Of a stretch of DNA of 64,000 nt, positions 50,259-58,641 are shown piece after piece (the first letter of the stretch is position 1; each line of letters opens with the position of its first letter). Position numbers and translations under genes: made by a program. This DNA is from Marinimicrobium sp038419845. Lineage in GTDB: Bacteria; Pseudomonadota; Gammaproteobacteria; Pseudomonadales; Cellvibrionaceae. The stretch covers positions 62,001-126,000 of the forward strand of contig NZ_JBCAQT010000006.1 of NCBI RefSeq assembly GCF_038419845.1, written 5' to 3'. The notes under the pieces are model-generated. The model worked only from the letters and a program-made list of their open reading frames with translations, was not told the DNA's origin and did no database searches.

Positions 50259-51212
50259 ATGTTGAGAATGTTTAATATCCGGGGCGCCACGCTGCGCGAC
50301 CAGCCCGTGGATGAAGATAACCTCAAGGCGGCGCTGGATGATGCGGTCTGGATTGATGCGCATGAGCCCACGGAAGAAGAGCGCGGGCTGCTCAATACCT
50401 TCCTGCGTGCGGAATTGCCCGAGTCTGACGATGTGGAGGAGATCGAGTTCTCCGCGCGTTACTTTCAGGATGGTGCCGGTCTGCACGTTCACTCCCTGTT
50501 TCTCTCGCCGGGGGAGGGGCGGCACAGCACCGTGACGGTCGCCTTCATCCTGCAGGACAAGCGGTTGATCACCCTGCGCGATGGCGATCTGGCGGACTTC
50601 CGTCTGTTGCGCATGCGTGCCCGGCGCGGGCAGGTGCAGGCCGCCTCACCTCAGGATCTGATGATCACCATGTTTGAGCAGAAGGTCGAGAACCTGGCCG
50701 ACGTGCTCGAGGATATTCACCGCAAGCTGGAGGATGTCAGCCACCTGGTGCTGGAAGACGAAGACGCCGACCTGGAAGATGCCATCGACAAGCTGGCCAA
50801 GCTGGAAGACAGCAACGGTAAAATCCGGCTGTGTCTGATGGATACCCAGCGCTCGATTTCGTTTCTGCAGCGGCATCTGCGTGAGCACTTTGAACTGCAG
50901 GAAACCGCGCGCGAAATCAAACGCGATGTGGATACGCTCATGTCCCACACCGCGTTTCTGTTCGACAAAATCAACTTCCTGATGGACTCGACCCAGGGCT
51001 TCATCAACATTGAACAGAGCCAGATCATCAAGACCTTTTCCATTGCCGCGGTGGTATTTCTTCCCCCCACAGTAATTGCCAGCATCTACGGCATGAACTT
51101 TGACCTGATGCCCGAGCTACATTGGAAATACGGCTATGTCTTTGCGCTGGTGGTCATGGTCATGGCGGGTATTGCGCCCTACCTGTATTTCAAACACAAA
51201 GACTGGTTGTAA
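50259..51212 (+). CDS. corA: CorA family magnesium/cobalt transporter
   Basis: The 317-residue protein has a cytosolic N-terminal domain (about 1-235), with an EFSARYF strand and helical stalk, and two C-terminal membrane helices. The pore motif YGMNF is visible in IASIYGMNFDLMPELHWKYGYVF. It fits CorA more than the ZntB subfamily by its YGMNF selectivity motif. The start ATG 50259 follows GAGGAG at short distance. Repeat copy R4 lies in the 185-bp gap before the next gene. Confidence 0.93.
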   Translation: MLRMFNIRGATLRDQPVDEDNLKAALDDAVWIDAHEPTEEERGLLNTFLRAELPESDDVEEIEFSARYFQDGAGLHVHSLFLSPGEGRHSTVTVAFILQDKRLITLRDGDLADFRLLRMRARRGQVQAASPQDLMITMFEQKVENLADVLEDIHRKLEDVSHLVLEDEDADLEDAIDKLAKLEDSNGKIRLCLMDTQRSISFLQRHLREHFELQETAREIKRDVDTLMSHTAFLFDKINFLMDSTQGFINIEQSQIIKTFSIAAVVFLPPTVIASIYGMNFDLMPELHWKYGYVFALVVMVMAGIAPYLYFKHKDWL

Positions 51213-51227
51213 ATCTGAATGGGTAGG

Positions 51228-51349
51228 ACCGATTCGGGGTGCAGTGTTCCCAGACCGTGGAGCGGGGGACCCGCGATGCGAGCCTACAGGGATGTATTCA
51301 CGGCGTGTCTGGGAACACTGCACCCCGAAGCGGGCCGGGCTCAACGCGC
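51228..51349 (+). repeat. Hairpin element copy R4
   Basis: The outer stem is 23 bp and perfect (51233-51255 with 51307-51329). An inner 5-bp hairpin GCGGG-GGA-CCCGC lies just inside, and CTACAGGGATGTATTCACGGCG precedes the right arm. The flanks are AGGACCGATTC and GAAGCGGGCCGGG. This is a solo copy and the shortest. Confidence 0.85.
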
Positions 51350-51397
51350 CGTTCACCGATTTTTCTATCTTTCCTTTAACAATCTGGGGTAAATATT

Positions 51398-52060
51398 TTG
51401 TACAAAGCTGTGTTGTTCGACTGCGACGGCGTTCTGGTCGACTCGGAAATTCTCGCCACCCGGGCCCTGCATCGATCGGTACAGACTCTGGGGTTGCCCT
51501 ACTCGGAACAGGAGGTGGCCGAGACCTTTACCGGACACAGCTTTCCCGATTGTGTCGCCATGGTAGAAGAGCGGCTGGGCAAACCCATTCCGGACATGAA
51601 CGGCTTCATGGAGGACAACCGCCGTTTCTCCGAACAGCTGATGCGCACCGAGCTGATCACCATGCCCGGAATAGAGCGGGTGCTGGCACAACTGACTCAC
51701 CCCTTTGCGCTGGTGACCAACTCCCGCACCTTTGAGCTGGAGCTCAAACTCTCGGTGACCGGGCTGGATGTGTACTTTCCGTCCGCCCGCCGGTTTGATT
51801 CGCAGAAGCTTGCGGTATCAAAACCCGACCCGGCAATCTATCAGCGGGCGGCCGAGCAGATCGGTATGGACATCAGAGACTGTCTGGTGATCGAAGACAG
51901 TGTGCCCGGCCTGACCGCCGCCACCCAGGCTGGCGCCACCGTCTGGGCCTATCGTCCCCACGCCAGCGAACAGCAGCTGCGCGACTTTGGCGTGGACCGG
52001 GTATTTCACAATTGGTCAGACTTTTCGCTTCCCGATGGGCCGCGCGGCCCTCTGGCCTGA
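51398..52060 (+). CDS. HAD superfamily phosphatase (beta-phosphoglucomutase-like)
   Basis: The 220-residue protein is a HAD-IA phosphatase or mutase. DCDGVLVDSE supplies the nucleophile Asp8 and the acid Asp10, TNSRT the second motif and KPDPAIY plus EDSVPG motifs III and IV. The cap is helical (residues 20-90). It starts with TTG at 51398 behind CTGGGG; no ATG in that frame gives the family N-terminus. Substrates of the family include sugar phosphates and phosphoglycolate. Confidence 0.88.
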   Translation: MYKAVLFDCDGVLVDSEILATRALHRSVQTLGLPYSEQEVAETFTGHSFPDCVAMVEERLGKPIPDMNGFMEDNRRFSEQLMRTELITMPGIERVLAQLTHPFALVTNSRTFELELKLSVTGLDVYFPSARRFDSQKLAVSKPDPAIYQRAAEQIGMDIRDCLVIEDSVPGLTAATQAGATVWAYRPHASEQQLRDFGVDRVFHNWSDFSLPDGPRGPLA

Positions 52061-52138
52061 TCGCACCTGCCTCGGTAAACGTATTGCTGGAAACAGGACG
52101 CCGAGTCCGCCCGCCGTCATCGTTTCAGGAGGTGTTCA

Positions 52139-52867
52139 ATGAAGCCCGTCGCACTCGTCTTTGGCGCCAACAGCGCCATCGCCCAGGCGCTGATCCCCCA
52201 TTTTTCCGAACATCATCGGGTGGTCGCGGTCACCCGCTCGGGGGATCACGACTTGCCCCGGGTAGAACAACAGCTTGCCTGTGATTACAGCGAAACGGCA
52301 CTGGCCGAACTGGCGCAGACCATCGAGGATGAGTACGGGGAAGTTGAGCTGTTGTTCTGCGCGGTGGGAGTGCTGCACCGGAGCGATCCCGGTTCGGATA
52401 AACCGCAGATGCCGGAAAAGAAACTGTCGGAGTTGAGCGCCGAGCAACTGACGCACTATTTTACCGTCAACAGCATCGTCCCGGCGATGATTCTCAAACA
52501 CCTGGTTCCGTTGATGCCCCGGGCGCGCGCCTCACGCGTGGTGCTGCTCAGCGCCAAAATTGCCGGCATCAGCGATAATCGCCTGGGTGGCTGGTATGGC
52601 TACCGCGCCTCCAAGGCCGCGCTCAATATGCTGGCAAAAACCGCCTCGGTGGAGTTGGCCCGCTCTCATCGCCAACTGTGCCTGGTGGCGCTGCACCCCG
52701 GCACCACCGATACCCCGCTCTCGCAACCCTTTACCCGCTCCCTGCCGGAGGATCGGTTGTTCAGCCCCGAGCTGACCGCCGAGCGTCTCTGGGGGGTGAT
52801 GGAGCGCCTCCGCCCCGAGGATACCGGGCGTTTTCTGCACTGGGACGGGACCGATCTGCCCTGGTAA
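52139..52867 (+). CDS. Short-chain dehydrogenase (SDR)
   Basis: The 242-residue protein binds NAD(P)(H) through VFGANSAIAQAL near residue 7-18 and has the Tyr-Lys pair in YGYRASKAA. It resembles the CsgA-type subgroup, as found in related bacteria. AGGAGG is well placed before the ATG. It follows the HAD gene in the same direction. Confidence 0.88.
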   Translation: MKPVALVFGANSAIAQALIPHFSEHHRVVAVTRSGDHDLPRVEQQLACDYSETALAELAQTIEDEYGEVELLFCAVGVLHRSDPGSDKPQMPEKKLSELSAEQLTHYFTVNSIVPAMILKHLVPLMPRARASRVVLLSAKIAGISDNRLGGWYGYRASKAALNMLAKTASVELARSHRQLCLVALHPGTTDTPLSQPFTRSLPEDRLFSPELTAERLWGVMERLRPEDTGRFLHWDGTDLPW

Positions 52868-52882
52868 ATTAGGCCATCTAAG

Positions 52883-53383
52883 TCAGCCCATCAGTTCGCG
52901 CAGATAACGCAAGAGCTTGCGCTGGGCACTGGCGGGTTTTTGTGCCTGTAGTTCTTTCTGTGTCTGGCGCAGCAGCTGGCGCAGGTGCTGAATATCGGTG
53001 GCCGGGTGGTCGTCGATGAACGCCTGGAGCGCGTCCGGCTCCTGTAGCAGGCGGTCGCGCCACTGCTCGGCCTGCTGCTGACGCTGAACCTGGACCCGAC
53101 TGTTCTGGTTGAACTGTTCCATGGCCGTTTCCAGCGCGGGTTGATCGGCTTCGCGCATCAGCCGGCCGATAAACTGCATCTGCCTTCGACGGGCCTCTCG
53201 GTGGCGCAGGCGGCGCATTTCCAGCAGTGCCGCGTGCAGACGGGGCTCGAGCGGCAGGCGATTGAGCTGCTCTTCGCTCAGCTCCGTCAGGGCCTTGCCC
53301 AGATCCTGCAGTGCGTGCATTTCCCGTTTGAGCTGGGATTTGCTTTTGAAATCCTCGTCCTGTTCAAAATCGTCGTGGTTCAT
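52883..53383 (-). CDS. darP: Ribosome biogenesis factor DarP (YjgA)
   Basis: DarP binds late precursors of the large ribosomal subunit. The 166-residue acidic then basic protein has the family pattern with EDFKSKSQLKREMHALQDLGKAL near its start, a REARRRQMQFIGRLMRE segment and the C-terminal LRQTQKE and LLRYLREL helices. ATG 53383 is chosen since it begins the family's acidic N-terminus. It overlaps the upstream lipoprotein gene by 4 bp (ATGA) and so is translationally coupled. Confidence 0.93.
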   Translation of the reverse strand: MNHDDFEQDEDFKSKSQLKREMHALQDLGKALTELSEEQLNRLPLEPRLHAALLEMRRLRHREARRRQMQFIGRLMREADQPALETAMEQFNQNSRVQVQRQQQAEQWRDRLLQEPDALQAFIDDHPATDIQHLRQLLRQTQKELQAQKPASAQRKLLRYLRELMG

Positions 53384-54771
53384 CGTCTCTGGTACTCGGT
53401 GCGGGACTGATGGTTGGCGTGATGTGGATGCCCGCCTGAGTGGCGGCGGTCCTGCTCTGGCAATGGCTCGACCAAAGGCATACCGGGCGCGGCGTGCACG
53501 CCAATGGCGGCGGGACTCAGGTTGGCGCACCACCCGAGGCCCTCTGTCAGTGGTTCGGGGTCGGGCAGGTTGGCCAGGTGGGTCTGCACATCGTTCTGAT
53601 CGAGCAGTAATTGCAGGGCCAGAGTGGCTCGCGGCTTCAGTGAATCGTGCCCAACGCGGCCTCTCTGCCCCCAGCGAACGGTAAAGTCATTGCAACTGGC
53701 GTTATCACTGTCGGGACGGTCGGTAAAAGCCAGTTCGCGGGTCACGTCGAAGTGGTACTGCATCATGACCTCTTCAAACAGCATGGCGGTATCTTCCAGA
53801 AACAGCGTCCGGCTGGCGGTGACGTAGGAGTAAGAGTCGCTGGCCGTGTCTTGCGAAAAGTTCAGGCCGACTTCCTGCGCGGTCAGTTGTTGTTCCTGCT
53901 CAGTGGCATCGCGCCCCTGATACATGACTTCGGCCAGATCCATCATCAATTCGGAACTGAGCGGATAATCCCGGGCCAGGGCGGCGGAAATGCTCGCCGA
54001 TTGCACCCGGCTCGCGGCCTGGGCCGGCGTGAGGCTCATGTCCAGGTTTGGTTGTTCGCTCGGGGGCAAGTAGTCGTTGGCGTGCGCCAGTTCGTGAAAC
54101 AGCAGGGCGGCCAAAGGCGCGAGAATCTGTTCCAGCTCCCGGGACTGTCCCGGGCCGCTCAATGGCGCGTTGCGCCAGGCGTAATCGCCGTCGCGGACAT
54201 AGCGCCAGAGCACATCGAAATCCAGTTCGCGATCAAAGTCACTGCGATAATCGGGAGCTTCGGATATGGTGTCGCGCTCGGCGATATTCAGCCAGAGTCG
54301 GGCCGGATCCAGGTAAATGGCCCCGGTGGACAGCCAGTAGTAGGAAGGACGGATGTCGGCGCCGATCACCACGGCGGTGACCCCCTTGAAGAGCTGGAGC
54401 AGCTCGTCAGGCTGGGCGCGCAGGGCCTGTTCAAAGCGTTGCGCCATCCAGTCGTCACTGACCAGCGTGCGCTCAAGTACCGCCTCCGGAGTCAGCGTCT
54501 CACGCTCCTGCCCCAGCAATGGCAGCCGCTCCAGAGTGCAGAAAGCGTGGTTGTTGTTGCCCCCGCGATTGAACACCCGGGCGCAGTCGATCAGCTCGGA
54601 AGCGTAAGTGGAGCCGGGGCGGGCAGGCCGCAATTCAGCTTGGGGGGCGACCACATCCAGCCGCCCCGGGCCGCCATCGCCCCCGCAGGCCTGCAGGATC
54701 AAAAGCAGCAGTGCCAGTGCGATCAGCGAACCCGAACGCGCCAGGGCAGGGCGCAAATCCTCAATCGGCAT
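53380..54771 (-). CDS. Lipoprotein with zinc-protease-like HExxH motif, unknown function
   Basis: The 463-residue protein has a lipobox LQAC (Cys29). It carries HELAH (residues 226-230) in LFHELAHANDY, a zinc-protease-type motif, with possible third ligand Glu334 or Glu335 in LFEEVMMQYHF; this assignment is mine. The sequence begins after the lipobox with a Gly and Pro-rich linker and ends in a basic, His-rich tail. No named family comes to mind. It sits in the sigma-54 cluster, between ptsO and darP, and overlaps darP by 4 bp, so it probably shares this operon. The stop of ptsO is 3 bp upstream. Confidence 0.8.
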   Translation of the reverse strand: MPIEDLRPALARSGSLIALALLLLILQACGGDGGPGRLDVVAPQAELRPARPGSTYASELIDCARVFNRGGNNNHAFCTLERLPLLGQERETLTPEAVLERTLVSDDWMAQRFEQALRAQPDELLQLFKGVTAVVIGADIRPSYYWLSTGAIYLDPARLWLNIAERDTISEAPDYRSDFDRELDFDVLWRYVRDGDYAWRNAPLSGPGQSRELEQILAPLAALLFHELAHANDYLPPSEQPNLDMSLTPAQAASRVQSASISAALARDYPLSSELMMDLAEVMYQGRDATEQEQQLTAQEVGLNFSQDTASDSYSYVTASRTLFLEDTAMLFEEVMMQYHFDVTRELAFTDRPDSDNASCNDFTVRWGQRGRVGHDSLKPRATLALQLLLDQNDVQTHLANLPDPEPLTEGLGWCANLSPAAIGVHAAPGMPLVEPLPEQDRRHSGGHPHHANHQSRTEYQRR

Positions 54772-54774
54772 CGT

Positions 54775-55050
54775 TTACTCGCCTTCTTCAAAACGATTGG
54801 CAATCAGCTCGCGAATGGCTTCCAGTGCGTTGGATTCATCTTCGCCTTCGGCGTGGATTTCCAGTTCCGAGCCATGACCGGCGGCGAGCAGCATGAGCGA
54901 CATGACACTCTTGCCATCCACCCACTGTTGACTGCCGGGGCAGCGCGCCTGCACCTGGCAGCCAAAATTGGCGGCGGTGGTCGCAAACTTGGCGGCAGCC
55001 CGGGCATGCAGGCCCTTCTTGTTGACGATCTTGACGGTGGTCGACGGCAT
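54775..55050 (-). CDS. ptsO: Phosphocarrier NPr (HPr family)
   Basis: NPr passes phosphate from PtsP (enzyme I-Ntr) to PtsN in the nitrogen-related PTS. The 91-residue protein has the phosphorylated His15 in KKGLHARAAAKF and a GKSVMSLMLLAAGHG segment with the HPr serine region. The start at 55050 is the family ATG. It follows rapZ after 5 bp and precedes the HExxH lipoprotein gene after 3 bp. The HPr fold and the rapZ neighbour make the identification safe. Confidence 0.95.
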   Translation of the reverse strand: MPSTTVKIVNKKGLHARAAAKFATTAANFGCQVQARCPGSQQWVDGKSVMSLMLLAAGHGSELEIHAEGEDESNALEAIRELIANRFEEGE

Positions 55051-55055
55051 GGTGA

Positions 55056-55928
55056 TTAGGGTTCTTCCCGTTGACTCAGTTCCCGGTGGCGCACCTGGAC
55101 ATTGTCGTAGTGTTGGACAAAGTGGCTCTGCAGTTTTTCGGCCAGGTAAACCGACCGGTGCTGGCCCCCGGTACAACCGATGGCCACGGTAATGTAGCTG
55201 CGACTGTTGGCTTTGTAGTGGGGCAACCAGCGCGTCAGGAAGTGTTCAATGTCCCCGTACATCTGTCGGACTTTCTCTTCCTGCTCGAGAAACTCCACCA
55301 CGGCCTGATCCTGGCCGGTCTGGGAGCGCAGATTGGGCTTCCAGTGCGGGTTGGGCAGACAGCGGGCGTCGAACACCAGGTCGGCGTTGACCGGTACCCC
55401 GTGCTTGAAACCGAACGACTCGAATTGGATGGCCATGCTTGCCTCGTGCCGGCCGACCACGCGCTCTTTGACCAGATCGCGCAGCTCGTGCAGGTTGAGG
55501 TGACTGGTGTCCAGCACCTGATCGGCGGTATCGCGAATCGGCTCGAGCAGCGTCTGTTCCTTGGTGATGGCCTCCTGAAGATTGGTGTCCAGATCGCTCA
55601 GAGGATGTTTGCGCCGGGTTTCGCTGAAACGCTGCATCAGTACCGGGATGCGGGTGTCGAGAAACATCACATGGAAGGGAATGTGGGCGTCTTTCAGGGT
55701 GCTGATCATATCCGGGAAGATACTCAGGTCCTGCCAGGCGTTGCGCACGTCGATGCCGATCGCGAACTTCTGGTCGTCGGTGTCCCGGTGAATCTGGATC
55801 TGGGCCACCAGGGCGGGCAGCAGGCTGACCGGCAGATTGTCGATACAGTTGTACCCCACGTCTTCCAGGACGTGCAGGGCGGTACTTTTACCGGAGCCGG
55901 AGAGGCCACTGACAATGATCAAATGCAT
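55056..55928 (-). CDS. rapZ: RNase adapter protein RapZ
   Basis: RapZ binds small RNAs and RNase E to control glucosamine-6-phosphate synthase mRNA. The 290-residue protein has a P-loop GLSGSGKS (residues 8-15), a DVRN segment and the C-terminal VAIGCTGGQHRSVYLAEKL motif with the conserved Cys and His. It follows ptsN with an 83-bp gap and overlaps nothing. It is part of the rpoN operon. Confidence 0.96.
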   Translation of the reverse strand: MHLIIVSGLSGSGKSTALHVLEDVGYNCIDNLPVSLLPALVAQIQIHRDTDDQKFAIGIDVRNAWQDLSIFPDMISTLKDAHIPFHVMFLDTRIPVLMQRFSETRRKHPLSDLDTNLQEAITKEQTLLEPIRDTADQVLDTSHLNLHELRDLVKERVVGRHEASMAIQFESFGFKHGVPVNADLVFDARCLPNPHWKPNLRSQTGQDQAVVEFLEQEEKVRQMYGDIEHFLTRWLPHYKANSRSYITVAIGCTGGQHRSVYLAEKLQSHFVQHYDNVQVRHRELSQREEP

Positions 55929-56011
55929 GGAGTTTCAATTCCTGGGGTGCTGCCGTTCGAATGACGCTGACGTTGTTTGATCCCGGCCGTGCGGAGGCGC
56001 CGGGCCTGGTC

Positions 56012-56464
56012 CTACTGCCCGTCGACGGCGACCTGATACAGGTCCCGGTCGCTTTGTGCCTGACGCAGGCTGTCCCGGTAGTTGGCGTCGTTGAGCATGC
56101 TGGCCAGGGAGGCGAGCGTCTGCAGATGCTCATCCTGGGCGTGCTCGGGTACCAACATGGCAAAGAGTACGTCCACCGGCTCGGAATCGATCGCGTCGAA
56201 CTCGATTGGCTCTTTCAGGGTGATCAGGGCCCCCAGAGTGCCATCGCAGTTGCTCACCCGGCAGTGGGGGATGGCAATGCCATGGCCGATGCCGGTTGAG
56301 CCCAGGCGCTCACGGGCGATCAGACGGCGAAACAGATCGTCGGCATCAATGGCCGGGACGTCTTCAGCGATGGTGGTGGCCAGAATCTCCAACGCCCGTT
56401 TCTTGCTGACACCCTCAATGCCGCACAGGGTGCGGCTGGGGCTGATAATTGACTGAATATCCAT
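56012..56464 (-). CDS. ptsN: PTS IIA-like nitrogen regulatory protein PtsN
   Basis: PtsN (EIIA-Ntr) regulates potassium uptake and nitrogen or carbon genes. The 150-residue protein has the phosphorylated His67 in GIGHGIAIPHCR and the EPVDVLFAMLVPEHAQDEHLQTLASLA block. It sits 3 bp after hpf and upstream of rapZ, the usual order after rpoN and hpf. Confidence 0.95.
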   Translation of the reverse strand: MDIQSIISPSRTLCGIEGVSKKRALEILATTIAEDVPAIDADDLFRRLIARERLGSTGIGHGIAIPHCRVSNCDGTLGALITLKEPIEFDAIDSEPVDVLFAMLVPEHAQDEHLQTLASLASMLNDANYRDSLRQAQSDRDLYQVAVDGQ

Positions 56465-56467
56465 AGG

Positions 56468-56758
56468 TTATCTGTGGCTGCGTAGCTTTTCTTTGTGTTT
56501 GATCAGCTGTCGATCCAACTTGTCGGTGAGCTGATCGATAGCGGCGTACATGTCCAGGTCCACGGCGTCGGCGAACAGGTCTTTGCCACTGACATGCAGC
56601 ATGGCTTCGGCTTTCTGTTCGAGCTTTTCAACCGTCAGAGTGACATTGGTAGTGGTGATTTTATCGTGATGGTGAGTCAAGCGCTCCAGTTTATTGTTCA
56701 CGTAATCCTTGAGTGCGTCGGTCAGATCCAGGTGGTGCCCGCTGATATTGATTTGCAT
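56468..56758 (-). CDS. hpf: Ribosome hibernation promoting factor HPF
   Basis: The 96-residue short HPF binds the 30S decoding centre to silence ribosomes in stationary phase. The start MQINISGHHLDLTDALKDYV and the AMLHVSGKDLFADAVDLDMYAAID segment are typical of the short form (YhbH). The start ATG 56758 is supported by GAGGAAG upstream. It lies 172 bp after rpoN. Confidence 0.94.
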   Translation of the reverse strand: MQINISGHHLDLTDALKDYVNNKLERLTHHHDKITTTNVTLTVEKLEQKAEAMLHVSGKDLFADAVDLDMYAAIDQLTDKLDRQLIKHKEKLRSHR

Positions 56759-56930
56759 AGCAACTTCCTCTTGCGCATGGCGATAGCCTGACAACATACC
56801 GGGCCCGCACCAACGGCGGCACTGTCCCTGTACCTGGGCGGGCCCGCCCTTCAAATTCGGCGCTCTCAACCGGTGCCAGAGACCAGCATAGCAGCGCTGG
56901 TACCCGGCGTCATCCAGCGCCGCGTCGGGT

Positions 56931-58451
56931 TTAAGCCGGCCCCAGCGTTTTGCGCTCGTTCGACGGCGGTATCCCCAGCGATTCGCGGTACTTGGCGATG
57001 GTCCGGCGGGCCACTTTGATGCCCTGATCGGCCAGCAAGGCGGTAATTTTGCTGTCACTGAGCGGCTTTTTGGGCGACTCCGAGGCCACCAGCTTCTTGA
57101 TGATCGCCCGAATGGCCGTGGAGGAACACTCGCCCCCGGATTCGGTGCTGACATGGCTGGAGAAAAAGTACTTGAGCTCGAAGATGCCCTGGGGCGTATG
57201 CATGTATTTCTGGGTGGTGACCCGGGAGATGGTGGATTCGTGCATGTCCACCAGTTCGGCGATATCGTGCAGCACCAGAGGGCGCATGGCCTCGGCGCCG
57301 TGATCCAGGAAGCCGCGCTGTTTGTCGACGATACAGCTGGCGACCTTGAGCAGGGTTTCGTTGCGACTCTGCAGGCTTTTCAGAAACCAGCGGGCCTCCT
57401 GCAGATTGTCTTTCAGGAAGGTGTTGTCGGTGCTCGAATCGGCACGCTTGACCATGGAGGCATAGTCCGGGTTGATGCGCAGTCGCGGAGCGATGTCGGG
57501 GTTGAGCTCCACGGTCCAGCGGCCCTCACGCTTTTCCACAAACACGTCGGGCACTACGTACTCCACGTCACCGCTGGCGATCTGGTCGCCTGGGCGGGGG
57601 TTCAGGCTCTGGATCAGCTCAATGGCCTGACGCAGCTCCGGCTCCTTGAGTCGGGTGCGGCGCATCAACTGGCGGTAGTCGCGGCTACCCAGCTGGGGCA
57701 GGTAGCTGCGTACGATGGTTTTGGCTCCCTCCAGGCAGGGCGTGCTGGCGGGCAACTGCTGCAATTGCACCAGCAGGCATTCGGACAGATTCTGGCTGGC
57801 GACGCCGGAGGGGTCGAATTGCTGCAGCCGGTGCTGCACCGCCTCGACCTCGTCGAGCTCCAGCTCCTCCCAGTCCGCTTTCAGTCCCTCGTGGATTTCC
57901 TCCAGACTGCTGGAGAGCATGCCGCTGGGCTCGACCGCATCAATGATGGTCATGGCGATCACGCGGTCGCGGTCGGACATGGGGGTGAGGTTCAGTTGCC
58001 ACATCAGGTGATCGTAGAGCGAGTCGGTGGTGCCGCGGCGGCTGTCGTAGTCGCTGTTCTCATCGCCCTCGAAATTGCTGGTGCCGGAGGAGGCCGGGGC
58101 GGACTGGTAGACATCGTCCCAGCTGGTGTCGACCGGAAGGTCGTTGGGGATGGATTCGTTCCAGTCGCCGTCGGGTTCGGCCACATCGCTGCTGGTACCG
58201 GTATCGTCCCGGCTTTCCCGGTTGTCGGTGCTGCCGTGCTTGCCGTCGTCGCTCTGGTCGCGGTTGTCGTTGGTTTTCTCTTCCGGGGCGTCCTGGGGCT
58301 CTTCCACGTCGAGCATGGGGTTGGAGTCCAGTGCCTCCTGGATTTCCTGTTGCAGGTCCAGAGTCGACAGCTGCAGCAGACGGATTGCCTGCTGCAGCTG
58401 AGGCGTCATGGTCAGCTGTTGGCCGAGTTTCAGTTGTAGTGATTGTTTCAT
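56931..58451 (-). CDS. rpoN: RNA polymerase sigma-54 factor
   Basis: Sigma-54 directs transcription from -24/-12 promoters with enhancer proteins. The 506-residue protein begins with the activator-interacting region I (MKQSLQLKLGQQLTMTPQLQQAIRLLQLSTLDLQQEI), has an acidic region II, and ends with the RpoN box in VARRTIAKYRESLGIP. The acidic linker (about residues 60-130) is longer and richer in Asp and Ser than usual. It follows lptB in the leftward operon, with a 190-bp gap holding an inverted repeat (58567-58590). Confidence 0.97.
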   Translation of the reverse strand: MKQSLQLKLGQQLTMTPQLQQAIRLLQLSTLDLQQEIQEALDSNPMLDVEEPQDAPEEKTNDNRDQSDDGKHGSTDNRESRDDTGTSSDVAEPDGDWNESIPNDLPVDTSWDDVYQSAPASSGTSNFEGDENSDYDSRRGTTDSLYDHLMWQLNLTPMSDRDRVIAMTIIDAVEPSGMLSSSLEEIHEGLKADWEELELDEVEAVQHRLQQFDPSGVASQNLSECLLVQLQQLPASTPCLEGAKTIVRSYLPQLGSRDYRQLMRRTRLKEPELRQAIELIQSLNPRPGDQIASGDVEYVVPDVFVEKREGRWTVELNPDIAPRLRINPDYASMVKRADSSTDNTFLKDNLQEARWFLKSLQSRNETLLKVASCIVDKQRGFLDHGAEAMRPLVLHDIAELVDMHESTISRVTTQKYMHTPQGIFELKYFFSSHVSTESGGECSSTAIRAIIKKLVASESPKKPLSDSKITALLADQGIKVARRTIAKYRESLGIPPSNERKTLGPA

Positions 58452-58566
58452 GGGCAGACGGCGTTTAACCCCGTTAGAAACGACATTGACGGAATACCCA
58501 GAGTTTAGTCAGCCTGAGGCCGAGAGGCAATAACCTGACGCAAATTAATAAGCAATCTTTGTGCCT

Positions 58567-58590
58567 ATTGTGCGTCCTGTTACGCACAAT
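58567..58590. other. Inverted repeat between lptB and rpoN
   Basis: ATTGTGCGT (58567-58575) pairs with ACGCACAAT (58582-58590), 9 bp with a 6-nt loop. There is no T-tract on either side. It lies upstream of rpoN and after lptB, so it may be a regulatory or processing site. Confidence 0.4.
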
Positions 58591-58641
58591 CGCGCAATTG
58601 TCAAGGGGTGTCGCGCAGATCGCGAGGAGGTGGCGGGCGCT

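Noticed and set aside
51117..51356. Short minus-strand frame across the corA end and R4
   Set aside because: It mostly translates the hairpin element; similar short frames arise in every copy.
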